Below, one piece after another: positions 1-10,919 of a DNA stretch of 64,000 bases. The translations under genes and the position numbers were made by a program. Origin of the DNA: Hordeum vulgare subsp. vulgare (taxonomy: Eukaryota > Streptophyta > Magnoliopsida > Poales > Poaceae); assembly GCF_904849725.1 (NCBI RefSeq), contig NC_058523.1, positions 167,816,689-167,880,688 of the forward strand. The letters are read 5' to 3'. Within the stretch, counting starts at the first letter, position 1. Each line of letters starts with the position of its first letter. A model generated the notes under the pieces. It was not told the origin of the DNA, did no database searches, and saw only the letters and a program-made list of their open reading frames with translations.

Positions 1-95
1 ACGAGAACAAAAGAGTTTGTGAAAGTTTTCTTTATCACTCTAAGTTTGTCAATTAAATTGCTTGAGGGCAAGCAATGAGTTGAGCTTGGGGGAGT
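1..95 (+). mobile_element. 3' internal end and polypurine tract of an Athila/Sabrina-type Gypsy element
   Basis: Only the last 95 bases of the internal region are in the window. They end in a purine-rich tract (TTGGGGGAGT, 86-95) directly before an LTR that opens with TGATACG. This arrangement is typical of the polypurine tract and 3' LTR junction in Athila-lineage Gypsy elements of grasses. No coding sequence is visible. The family name is uncertain. Confidence 0.7.
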
Positions 96-1418
96 TGATA
101 CGTCCCAAACCTGTCTACTTTTCCAAACACTTTTTCTCTTATTTTGGACTCTAATTTGCATGATTTTAATGAAACTAATTCGAACTGACGTTGTTTCCAG
201 CAGAACTACCATGGTGTTGTTTTTGTGCATAAACCAAAGTTTTCAAACTGAGCTGAAAATTTACAGAGAAATTTTTTGGGATTAATAAAAATACTGGCAT
301 CAAAATCCATCGGAGGGAGGGCTCCCCCCTAGGGTGCACCCTTTGAGCTAGTGGGCCCCTTTTGGCTTCGACCGATATAATTACAATGATGTAGGTTCAG
401 TTACATGGAGAGGGAAACCAAAGGAAATATTTCATTGTGTTTTACGAGACGGAGTTGCTCCCACCTCCTGTTCTTCCTCAGGAGGGCTGAATTGAAGTCC
501 ATTTGGAGCTATGAAGAGGGGGATTCATCACCGTCGTCATCACCAACCCTTCTCCATCAACAATTCCATGATGCTCACCACCGGGAGTGAGTAATTACTT
601 CGTGGGCTTGCTGGATGGTGATAGGATTGGATGAGATTTGTCATGTAATCAAGTTATTTTGATAGGGCTTGATCCCTAGTATCCACTGTGTTCTGAGATT
701 GATGTTGCTATGACTTTCATGTGCTTAATGCTTGTCACTAGGGCCTGAGTACCATGAATTCAAATATGAACCTATTATGTTTTCACGAATATGAGAGTGT
801 TTTGGATCCTTTATTGCAAGTTGTATGCACCTGTTATGTGTTATGATCCGTAGACCCCAAAGTGACAATAGTTGGTATCATCTCTCGTGATAACCGTAGT
901 ATGATGAGTTCATGTATTCACCATGTGTTAATGCTTTGTTCTGGTTCTCTTTAAAAAGGAGGCCTTAATATCCCTTAGATTTCCTTACGGACCCCGCTTC
1001 CATGGTAATGTAGGACAAAAGATGTCATGCAAGTTCTTACTATAAGCATGTATGACTATATACGAAATACATGTTTGCATTACATTGATGAATTTGAGCT
1101 AGTCCTGTGTCGCTCTAGTATGTAACTATTACATGATGAATGTCATCCAACACAATTATCCATCACCGATCGAATGCCTATGATTTTTGGATAATGATTT
1201 TCTCTAAGTTATTATTGTTGTTGCTGTTGTTACAATCATCACAATCACTACTACTATTCTTTCTATTGCTCTTGTTACTTTGCTACTAAAATTTTGTTGC
1301 AGAAAGAAATCCCAGGTGTGGTTGAATTTAAAACTCAACTGCTAAGACCAATAAATATCCTTTGGCTCCCCTTGCGACGAATCAAAAAATTTGGGTGTAA
1401 TACTACCCGTGAAGACTG
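96..1418 (+). repeat. 3' LTR of the Athila/Sabrina-type Gypsy element, left part
   Basis: The LTR opens TGATACGTCCC right after the polypurine tract. It is interrupted at 1419 by Angela-1 and resumes at 10354, giving about 1,352 bp in all. The last five bases here (GACTG, 1414-1418) are duplicated at 10349-10353, which proves the interruption is an insertion. A related segment lies in inverted orientation at about 19550-19977. A 61-codon ORF near 405 is not supported as a gene. Confidence 0.75.
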
Positions 1419-3237
1419 TGTTGGAATTATGCCCTAGAGGCAATAATAAATGTATAGTTATTATTATAATTCCTGTATCAAGATAATAGTTTATTATCCA
1501 TGCTATAATTGTATTGAATGAAGACTCATTTACATGTGTGGATACATAGACAAAACACCGTCCCTAGCATGCCTCTAGTTGGCTAGCCAGTTGATCGATG
1601 ATAGTCAGTGTCTTCTGATTATGAACAAGGTGTTGTTGCTTGATAACTGGATCACGTCATTGGGAGAATCACGTGATGGACTAGACCCAAACTAATAGAC
1701 GTAGCATGTTGATCGTGTCATTTTGTTGCTACTGTTTTCTGCGTGTCAAGTATTTATTCCTATGACCATGAGATCATATAACTCACTGACACCGGAGGAA
1801 TGCTTTGTGTGTATCAAACTCGCAACGTAACTGGGTGACTATAAAGATGCTCTACAGGTATCTCCGAAGGTGTTAGTTGAGTTAGTATGGATCAAGTCTG
1901 GGATTTGTCACTCCGTGTGACGGAGAGGTATCTCGGGGCCCACTCGGTAATACAACATCACACACAAGCCTTGCAAGCAATGTAACTTAGTGTAAGTTGC
2001 GGGATCTTGTATTACGGAACGAGTAAAGAGACTTGCCGGTAAACGAGATTGAAATAGGTATGCGGATACTGACGATCGAATCTCGGGCAAGTAACATACC
2101 GAAGGACAAAGGGAATGACATACGGGATTATATGAATCCTTGGCACTGAGGTTCAAACGATAAGATCTTCGTAGAATATGTAGGATCCAATATGGGCATC
2201 CAGGTCCCGCTATTGGATATTGACCGAGGAGTCTCTCGGGTCATGTCTACATAGTTCTCGAACCCGCAGGGTCTGCACACTTAAGGTTCGACGTTGTTTT
2301 ATGCGTATTTGAGTTATATGGTTGGTTACCGAATGTTGTTCGGAGTCCCGGATGAGATCACGGACGTCACGAGGGTTTCCGGAATGGTCCGGAAACGAAG
2401 ATTGATATATAGGATGACCTCATTTGATTACCGGAAGGTTTTCGGAGTTACCGGGAATGTACCGGGAATGACGAATGGGTTCCGGGAGTTCACCGGGGGG
2501 GCAACCCACCCCGGGGAAGCCCATAGGCTTTGGGGAGACACACCAGCCCTTATTGGGCTGGTGGGACAGCCCTAAGGAGGCCTATGCGCCAAGAAAAAGA
2601 AATCAAAGGAAAAGAAAAAAAAAGAGGGAGGAAGTGGGAAGGGAGGGGGACTCCTCCCACCAAACCAAGTCCAACTCGGTTTGGGGGGGGAGTCCTCCCC
2701 CCTTGGCTCGGCCGACCCCTTGAGGGTCCCTTGGACCCCAAGGCAAGGTCCCCCTCCCTCCTCCTATATATATGGAGCAATTAGGGCTGATTTGAGACGA
2801 CTTTCTCACGGCTGCCCGACCACATACCTCCATAGTTTTTCCTCTAGATCGCGTTTCTGCGGAGCTCGGGCGGAGCCCTGCTGAGACAAGGTCATCACCA
2901 ACCTCCGGAGCGCCGTCACGCTGCCGGAGAACTCTTCTACCTCTCCATCTCTCTTGCTGGATCAAGAAGGCCGAGATCATCGTCGAGCTGTACGTGTGCT
3001 GAACGCGGAGGTGCCGTCCGTTCGGTACTAGATCGTGGGACTGATCGCGGGATTGTTCGCGGGGCGGATCGAGGGACGTGAGGACGTTCCACTACATCAA
3101 CCGTGTTCTCTAACGCTTCTGCTGTACGATCTACAAGGGTACGTAGATCACTCATCCCCTCTCGTAGATGGACATCACCATGATAGGTCTTCGTGCGCGT
3201 AGGAAAATTTTTGTTTCCCATGCGACGTTCCCTAACA
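1419..3237 (+). repeat. 5' LTR of Angela-1
   Basis: The 1,819-bp LTR opens TGTTGGAATTATGCCC and closes GTTCCCTAACA. It carries a G-run at about 2494-2500 and a TATA box at 2765-2773. The short ORFs inside (for example 1908-2156 on the minus strand) recur in every Angela LTR of the window only because the LTRs are copies of one another. Confidence 0.95.
2765..2773 (+). promoter_or_regulatory. TATA box of the Angela-1 5' LTR
   Basis: TATATATAT follows a C/T-rich stretch and precedes GGAGCAATTAGGG. The same position in the other Angela-group LTRs of the window has TATATATA or a close variant (9876-9884, 28451-28458, 56879-56886, 63947-63955, and 21305-21312 in the WIS-like LTR). This is the expected U3/R core promoter for genomic RNA. 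The assignment rests on motif and position, not on transcript data. Confidence 0.6.
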
Positions 3238-3238
3238 G

Positions 3239-3251
3239 TGGCATCATGAGC
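3239..3251 (+). other. Primer-binding site, Angela-1
   Basis: TGGCATCATGAGC starts two bases after the 5' LTR. It resembles the initiator-methionine tRNA complement used by plant Copia elements (TGGTATCAGAGC), with a few differences. Confidence 0.8.
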
Positions 3252-4493
3252 TAGGTTCATGCGCAGATGTCTTCTCGAGTATAACACAAAAGGTTTTGTG
3301 GGCGGTGATGTGCGTTTTGCTGCCCTCCTTAGTCTTTTCCTGATTCCGCGGTATTGTTGGATTGAAGCGGCTTGGACCGACATTACTCGTACGCTTACGA
3401 GAGACTGGTTTCATCGTTACGAGTAACCCCCTTTGCTCAAAGATGACTGGCAAGTGACGGTTTCTCCAACTTTAGTTGAATCGGATTTGACCGAGGAGGT
3501 CCTTGGATGAGTTTAAATAGCAACTCATATATCTCTGTTGTGGTTTTTGCGTAAGTAAGATGCGATCCTACTAGATACCCTTGGTCACCACATAAAACAT
3601 GCAACAACAAAATTAGAGGACGTCTAACTTGTTTTTGCAGGGTATGATTGTGATGTGATATGGCCAACGATGTGATGTGATATATTGGATGTATGAGATG
3701 ATCATGTTGTAATAGAAATATCGACTTGCACGTCGATGGTACGGCAACCGGCAGGAGCCATAGGGTTGTCTTTATACTAACATATGTGCTTGCAGATGCG
3801 CTTACTATTTTGCTAGGATGTAGCTTTAGTAGTAATAGCATAAGTAGCACGACAACCCCGATGGCAACACGTTGATGGATGATCATGGTGTGGCACCGGT
3901 GACAAGAAGATCGTGCCGGTGCTCTGGTGATGGAGATCAAGAAGCACGTGATGATGGCCATATCATGTCACTTATGAATTGCATGTGATGTTAATCCTTT
4001 TATGCACCTTATTTTGCTTAGAACGACGGTAGCATTATGAGGTGATCTCTCACTAAAATTTCAAGACGAAATTGTGTTCTCCCCGACAGTGCACCGTTGC
4101 TACAGTTCGTCGTTTCGAGACACCACGTGATGCTCGGGTGTGATAGACTCAACGTTCACATACAACGGGTGCAAAACAGTTGCGCACGCGGAACACTCGG
4201 GTTAAGCTTGATGAGCCTAGCATGTGCAGACATGGCCTCGGAACACATGAGACCGAAAGGTCGATCATGAATCATATAGTTGATATGATTAGCATAGGGA
4301 TGCTTACCACTGAAACTATACTCAACTCACGTGATGATCGGACTTGGGATAGTGTAAGTGGATCATGAACCACTCAAATGACTAGAGAGATGTACTTTTT
4401 GAGTGGGAGTTTAGCATATAATTTGATTAAGTTGAACTCTAATTATCTTGAACATAGTCTAAGTCCACTTTGAATATATTTGTGTTGTAGATC
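3252..4493 (+). other. Untranslated leader of Angela-1
   Basis: About 1.24 kb lies between the primer-binding site and the gag start, with no credible ORF. It presumably carries packaging and dimerisation signals, as in BARE-1. The same leader is found at 28938-30179 and 57353-58592. Confidence 0.7.
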
Positions 4494-7400
4494 ATGGCTC
4501 ACGCAAGTGTCATCCTGAATTTTAATACGTTCCTAGAGAAAGCTAAGTTGAAAGATGATGGAAGCAACTTTGTAGACTGGGCTCGTAATCTTAAGCTAAT
4601 CTTACAAGCTGGAAAGAAGGATTATGTCCTTAATGCTGCGCTAGGAGATGAACCACCCGCTACGGCTGATCAGGATGTTAAGAACGCTTGGTTAGCGCGT
4701 AAGGAGGACTACTCAATAGTTCAATGTGCAGTCTTGTATGGCTTAGAACCGGGACTTCAACGTCGCTTTGAGCATCATGGAGCATTTGAGATGTTCCAGG
4801 AGTTGAAGTTTATCTTTCAGAAGAACGCCCGGATCGAGAGGTATGAGACCTCCTATAAATTCTATGCTTGCAAGATGGAGGAAAACTCATCTGTCAGTGA
4901 GCATGTGCTCAAAATGTCTGGGTACTCAAACCGTCTAGCTGAACTGGGGATAGAACTCCCGCAAGAAGCTATCACTGACAGAATCCTTCAATCACTGCCG
5001 CCAAGCTATAAAGGCTTTGTGTTGAACTACAACATGCAAGGGATGAACAAGTCTCCCGGCGAGTTGTTTGCGATGCTGAAAGTCGCAGAGTCTGAACTCC
5101 GTAAAGAGCATCAAGTGTTGATGGTGAGCAAGACCACTAGTTTCAAGAGAAACGGCAAAGGCAAGAAGGGCAATTCGAAGAAGAGCGGCAAGCCTGTTGC
5201 CAATCCGCCGAAGAAACCCAAGGCTGGACCTAAGCCTGAAACAGAGTGCTTCTATTGCAAGGGTATGGGTCACTGGAAGCACAATTGCCCCAAGTATCTG
5301 GCAGATAAGAAGGCGGGCAAAGAAAAATCAGGTATATTTGATATACATCTTATTGATGTGTACTTAACCGGCTCTCGTAGTAGTGCCTAGGTATTCGATA
5401 CCGGTTCTGTTGCTCACATTTGCAACTCGAAACAGGAACTGCGGAATAGACGAAGGCTGGCGAAAGACGAAGTGACGATGCGCGTAGGAAATGGTTCCAA
5501 GGTTGATGCAATCGCCGTCGGCACAGTGTCACTTCAGCTACCATCGGGATTAGTGATGAACTTAAATCATTGTTATTTAGTGCCTGCGTTGAGCATGAAC
5601 ATTATATCTGGATCTTGTTTATTGCGAGACGGTTACTCTTTTAAGTCTGAGAATAATGGTTGTTCTATTTCTATGAGTAACATCTTTTATGGTCATGCAC
5701 CGAATGTGAGAGGATTGTTCATATTGAATCTTGATAGCGATACGCATATACATAACATTGAGACCAAAAGAGTTAGAGTAAACAATGATAGCGCCATATT
5801 TTTGTGGCACTGCCGCTTGGGTCATATTGGTGTAAAGCGCATGAAGAAACTCCATGCTGATGGACTTTTGGAGTCACTTGACTTTGATTCACTTGACACG
5901 TGCGAACCATGCCTCATGGGCAAGATGACTAAGACTCCGTTCTCCGGAACAATGGAGCGTGCAAGTGACTTGTTGGAAATCATACATACCGATGTGTGTG
6001 GTCCAATGAGCGTAGAGGCACGCGGCGGATATCGTTATTTCCTCACCTTCACTGACGATTTAAGTAGATATGGTTATGTCTACTTGATGAAACACAAGTC
6101 TGAAACATTTGAAAAGTTCAAGCAGTTTCAGAGTGAAGTGGAAAATCATCGTAACAAGAAGATCAAGTTCCTACGGTCTGATCGTGGGGGTGAATATCTG
6201 AGTTTCGAGTTTGGTGCTCACTTAAGACAATGTGGAATTGTTTCGCAGTTAACACCGCCTGGAACACCACAGCGTAATGGTGTGTCCGAACGTCGTAATC
6301 GTACTTTGTTAGAGATGGTGCGATCTATGATGTCTCTTACTGATTTGCCGTTATCGTTTTGGGGTTATGCATTAGAAACAGCTGCATTCACTTTAAATAG
6401 GGCACCATCAAAATCCGTTGAGACGACACCATACGAACTGTGGTATGGCAAAAGGCCAAAGTTGTCGTTTCTTAAAGTTTGGGGATGTGATGCTTATGTC
6501 AAAAAGCTTCAGCCTGAAAAGCTGGAAACCAAAGCGGAAAAATGCGTCTTCATAGGTTACCCAAAAGAGACAGTTGGGTACACCTTCTATCTCAAATCCG
6601 AGGGCAAAGTGTTTGTTGCTAAGAACGGAACTTTTCTCGAGAAGGAGTTTCTCTCGAGAGAATTGAGTGGGAGGAAGATAGAACTTGACGAGGTTGTCGA
6701 ACCTCTCATCCCTCTGGATGGTGGCGCAGGGCAAGGGGAAACCTCTGTCGTTGCGACGCCGGTTGAGGAGGAAGTTAATGATGATGATCATGAAACTCCA
6801 GTTCAAGTTTCTGTTGAACCACGCAGGTCGACGAGATCACGCGCTGCTCCAGAGTGGTACGGTAATCCCGTCTTATCAATCATGTTGTTAGACAACAATG
6901 AACCTGCAAATTATGAAGAAGCAATGGTGGGCCCAGATTCCAACAAATGGCTAGAAGCCATGAAATCCGAGATAGGATCCATGTATGAGAACAAAGTGTG
7001 GACTTTGGAGATACTACCTGAGGGCCGCAAGGCTATTCAGAACAAATGGATCTTTAAGAAGAAGACGGACGCTGACGGTAATGTGACCGTTTATAAAGCT
7101 CGACTTGTGGCAAAGGGTTTTTCACAAGTTCCAGGAGTTGACTACGATGAGACCTTCTCACCCGTAGCGATGCTTAAGTCCGTCAGAATCATGTTAGCAA
7201 TAGCTGCATTTTTCGATTATGAAATCTGGCAGATGGATGTCAAAACGGCGTTCCTTAACGGTTTCCTTAAGGAAGAGTTGTATATGATGCAACCCGAAGG
7301 TTTTGTCGATCCTAAAAATGCTGACAAGGTGTGCAAGCTCCAGCGATCCATTTATGGACTGGTGCAAGCATCTCGGAGTTGGAACAAGCGCTTTGATGAG

Positions 7401-8474
7401 GTGATCAAAGCATTTGGGTTTATACAAGTGGTTGGAGAATCTTGTATTTACAAGAAAGTGAGTGGGAGCTCTGTGGCGTTTCTAATATTATATGTGGATG
7501 ACAAATTACTGATTGGAAACAACGTAGAGCTTTTGGAGAGCATAAAAGGTTACTTGAATAAAAGTTTCTCTATGAAGGACCTAGGAGAAGCTGCTTAGAT
7601 TCTAGGCATTAAGATCTATAGGGATAGATCAAAAAGCCTGATAGGACTTTCACAAAGCACATACCTTGATAAAGTTTTGAAAAGGTTTAAAATGGAACAG
7701 TCCAAGAAAGGGTTCTTGCCAGTGTTACAAGGTACGAGATTGAGTAAGACTCAGTGCCCAGCAACTGATGAAGATAGAGAGCATATGCGCTCCGTCCCCT
7801 ATGCTTCAGCCATAGGTTCTATCATGTATGCGATGCTGTGCACTAGACCGGATGTTAGCCTGGCCATAAGTATGGCAGGTAGGTTCCAGAGTAATCCAGG
7901 AGTGGATCACTGGACAGCGGTCAAGAATATCCTAAAGTACCTGAAAAGGACTAAGGAGATGTTTCTCGTGTATGGAGGTGACGAAGAGCTCGCCGTAAAA
8001 GGTTACGTCGATGCAAGCTTTGACACAGATCCGGACGACTCTAAGTCGCAAACCGGATACGTATTTATTCTTAATGGGGGTGCAGTAAGCTGGTGCAGTT
8101 CCAAGCAAAGCGTCGTAGCAGATTCTACATGTGAAGCAGAGTACATGGCTGCCTCGGAGGCGGCTAAGGAGGGTGTCTGGATGAAGCAGTTCATGACGGA
8201 TCTTGGAGTGGTGCCAAGTGCACTGGATCCAATAACCTTGTTCTGTGACTACACTGGTGCCATTGCCTTAGCAAAGGAACCACGGTTTCACAAGAAGACC
8301 AGACACATCAAACGACGCTTCAACCTCATCCGCGACTACGTCGAGGAAGAGGACGTAAATATATGCAAGGTGCACACGGATCTGAATGTAGCAGACCCGC
8401 TAACTAAACCTCTTCCACGGCCAAAACATGATCGACACCAAAACTGTATGGGTGTTAGATTTATTACAATGTAA
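4494..8474 (+). pseudogene. Gag-pol polyprotein of Angela-1, broken by two amber codons
   Basis: One frame of 1,327 codons encodes gag, protease, integrase, reverse transcriptase and RNase H in Copia order. The start is ATG in GATCATGGCTCAC, as in Angela-2 and Angela-4. Visible motifs are: gag zinc knuckle CX2CX4HX4C at residues 252-265; protease VFDTGS at 300-305; integrase zinc motif H439, H444, C470, C473; integrase triad D500, D563, E599 (D,D35E); RT aspartate 915 in MDVKTAF; RT YVDD box at 1000-1003; RNase H D1173, E1216 and D1252. Codon 299 (5388-5390) is TAG where Angela-4 has TGG. Codon 1035 (7596-7598) is TAG where Angela-4 has TAC. The box also reads YVDDK instead of YVDDI, and CDYTGA replaces CDNTGA in RNase H. 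The first stop would release a 298-residue Gag. Dead for pol unless the stops are read through. Confidence 0.93.
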
Positions 8475-8515
8475 TTCACATGGTGATGTGAGGGCTAGAT
8501 TATTGACTCTAGTGC

Positions 8516-8526
8516 AAGTGGGAGAC
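8516..8526 (+). other. Polypurine tract, Angela-1
   Basis: AAGTGGGAGAC lies directly before the 3' LTR and is identical in Angela-2 (34202-34212) and Angela-4 (62603-62613). It primes plus-strand DNA synthesis. Confidence 0.8.
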
Positions 8527-10348
8527 TGTGGCAATTATGCCCTAGAGGCAATAATAAATGTATAGTTATTATTATAATTCCTCTATCAAGATAATAGTTT
8601 ATTATCCATGCTATAATTGTATTGAATGAAGACTCATTTACATGTGTGGATACATAGACAAAACACCGTCCCTAGCATGCCTCTAGTTGGCTAGCCAGTT
8701 GATCGATGATAGTCAGTGTCTTCTGATTATGAACAAGGTGTTGTTGCTTGATAACTGGATCACGTCATTGGGAGAATCACGTGATGGACTAGACCCAAAC
8801 TAATAGACGTAGCATGTTGATCGTGTCATTTTGTTGCTACTGTTTTCTGCGTGTCAAGTATTTATTCCTATGACCATGAGATCATATAACTCACTGACAC
8901 CGGAGGAATGCTTTGTGTGTATCAAACGTCGCAACGTAACTGGGTGACTATAAAGATGCTCTACAGGTATCTCCAAAGGTGTTAGTTGAGTTAGTATGGA
9001 TCAAGACTAGGATTTGTCACTCCGTGTGACGGAGAGGTATCTCGGGGCCCACTCGGTAATACAACATCACACACAAGCCTTGCAAGCAATGTAACTTAGT
9101 GTAAGTTGCGGGATCTTGTATTACGGAACGAGTAAAGAGACTTGCCGGTAAACGAGATTGAAATAGGTATGCGGATACTGACGATCCGAATCTCGGGCAA
9201 GTAACATACCGAAGGACAAAGGGAATGACATACGGGATTATATGAATCCTTGGCACTGAGGTTCAAACGATAAGATCTTCGTAGAATATGTAGGATCCAA
9301 TATGGGCATCCAGGTCCCGCTATTGGATATTGACCGAGGAGTCTCTCGGGTCATGTCTACATAGTTCTCGAACCCGCAGGGTCTGCACACTTAAGGTTCG
9401 ACGTTGTTTTATGCGTATTTGAGTTATATGGTTGGTTACCGAATGTTGTTCGGAGTCCCGGATGAGATCACGGACGTCAAGAGGGTTTCCGGAATGGTCC
9501 GGAAACGAAGATTGATATATAGGATGACCTCATTTGATTACCGGAAGGTTTTCGGAGTTACCGGGATGTACCGGGAATGACGAATGGGTTCCGGGAGTTC
9601 ACCGGGGGGGGCAACCCACCCCGGGGAAGCCCATAGGCTTTGGGGAGACACACCAGCCCTTAGTGGGCTGGTGGGACAGCCCCAAGGAGGCCTATGCGCG
9701 AAGAAAAAGAAATCAAAGGAAAAGAAAAAAAAAGAGGGAGGAAGTGGGAAGGGAGGGGGACTCCTCCCACCAAACCAAGTCCAACTCGGTTTGGGGGGGG
9801 AGTCCTCCCCCCCTTGGCTCGGCCGACCCCTTAAGGGTCCCTTGGACCCCAAGGCAAGGTCCCCCTCCCTCCTCCTATATATATGGAGCAATTAGGGCTG
9901 ATTTGAGACGACTTTCTCATGGCTGCCCGACCACATACCTCCATAGTTTTTCCTCTAGATCGCGTTTCTGCGGAGCTCGGGCGGAGCCCTGCTGAGACAA
10001 GGTCATCACCAACCTCCGGAGCGCCGTCACGCTGCCGGAGAACTCTTCTACCTCTCCGTCTCTCTTGCTGGATCAAGAAGGCCGAGATCATCGTCGAGCT
10101 GTACGTGTGCTGAACGCGGAGGTGCCGTCCGTTCGGTACTAGATCGTGGGACTGATCGCGGGATTGTTCGCGGGGCGGATCGAGGGACGTGAGGACGTTC
10201 CACTACATCAACCGCGTTCTCTAACGCTTCTGCTGTACGATCTACAAGGGTACGTAGATCACTCATCCCCTCTCGTAGATGGACATCACCATGATAGGTC
10301 TTCGTGCGCGTAGGAAAATTTTTGTTTCCCATGCGACGTTCCCTAACA
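8527..10348 (+). repeat. 3' LTR of Angela-1
   Basis: The 1,822-bp LTR begins TGTGGCAATTATGCC, two substitutions away from the 5' copy within the terminal bases that integrase uses. It ends GTTCCCTAACA. The 5' LTR retains the consensus TGTTGG end, so the change most likely arose after insertion. TATA box at 9876-9884. Confidence 0.95.
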
Positions 10349-10353
10349 GACTG

Positions 10354-10382
10354 TTGCAATCCCTTATACCTGTGGGTTACCA
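10354..10382 (+). repeat. 3' LTR of the Athila/Sabrina-type Gypsy element, right part
   Basis: After the second GACTG copy the host LTR resumes with TTGCAATCCCTTATACC and closes GGGTTACCA. This is the usual end of TGATACG-type LTRs in the Triticeae. Confidence 0.65.
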
Positions 10383-10919
10383 TTCACGTCTACTTGGTCA
10401 CAGGTCGGATCACATCTAGCTTGCTTAGTTGGTACCGTGTTTTGGCAAAAACATGTCAACCTTCAAGTGTACGTTCAAGCCGGTTTGACAAACTTGTACA
10501 ATGTGTCACACTTCTGCTCCTTGCACTTCATGATATGTGTTGTCGGGTTCAAGTCCATCGCTCATCCTTATTCCAGTCCGACCACTTTCTCGTCTCGTGC
10601 GCCAACTTTCAAAACCGTATTATCCCGTAATTCCTGTCGCATGGTCATGCTTATCCAAGTGGGATCCTAAGAGAGGCCAAGAGCATATCTCTCCAAGTCA
10701 CACAGGCAAATCCGTTCTTGTTCAACCACCACAAAAAAACATGCCTCACTGCATGGCTCAAGACCTGCGTGAAAATGACCTTTATAACTACCCAGTTACA
10801 GAATAGTGTTTGATCAACCCTAACTAGTTCACCAACGCGAGTTGGCATCAATGCGAGTTGGCGTGGACCTGCACGAAAATGACAGACTAGGCCACCAATG
10901 TGAATTGACATGATGTGGT
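10383..10919 (+). other. Unclassified low-copy spacer
   Basis: About 540 bp has no recognisable coding region, LTR end or MITE. Imperfect repeats of ACCAACGCGAGTTGGCAT type occur near 10831-10910. The last five bases (GTGGT, 10915-10919) are the target duplication of the following solo LTR. The overlapping small ORFs show no family resemblance. Confidence 0.4.

Larger units (their letters stand above)
1419..10348 (+). mobile_element. Angela-1: full-length Copia LTR retrotransposon (Angela/WIS/BARE-1 group)
   Basis: This is a complete element of 8,930 bp with 5' LTR 1419-3237, primer-binding site 3239-3251, untranslated leader, one gag-pol frame 4494-8474, polypurine tract 8516-8526 and 3' LTR 8527-10348. 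It is flanked by the 5-bp duplication GACTG (1414-1418 and 10349-10353). The LTRs begin TG and end CA. I count about 19 differences between the two LTRs by eye, roughly 1 percent, so the insertion is recent. The polyprotein is disabled by two amber codons, so the copy cannot move on its own proteins. Confidence 0.95.

Noticed and set aside
1908..2156. An 82-codon minus-strand ORF found again at 27612, 34701, 56013 and 63102
   Set aside because: It recurs because all sites are copies of the Angela LTR. One LTR copy (9017-9256) is frameshifted, and no start or domain context supports translation.
4992..5282. A 96-codon minus-strand ORF inside Angela gag, repeated in Angela-2 and Angela-4
   Set aside because: It is a shadow of the conserved gag reading frame on the opposite strand.
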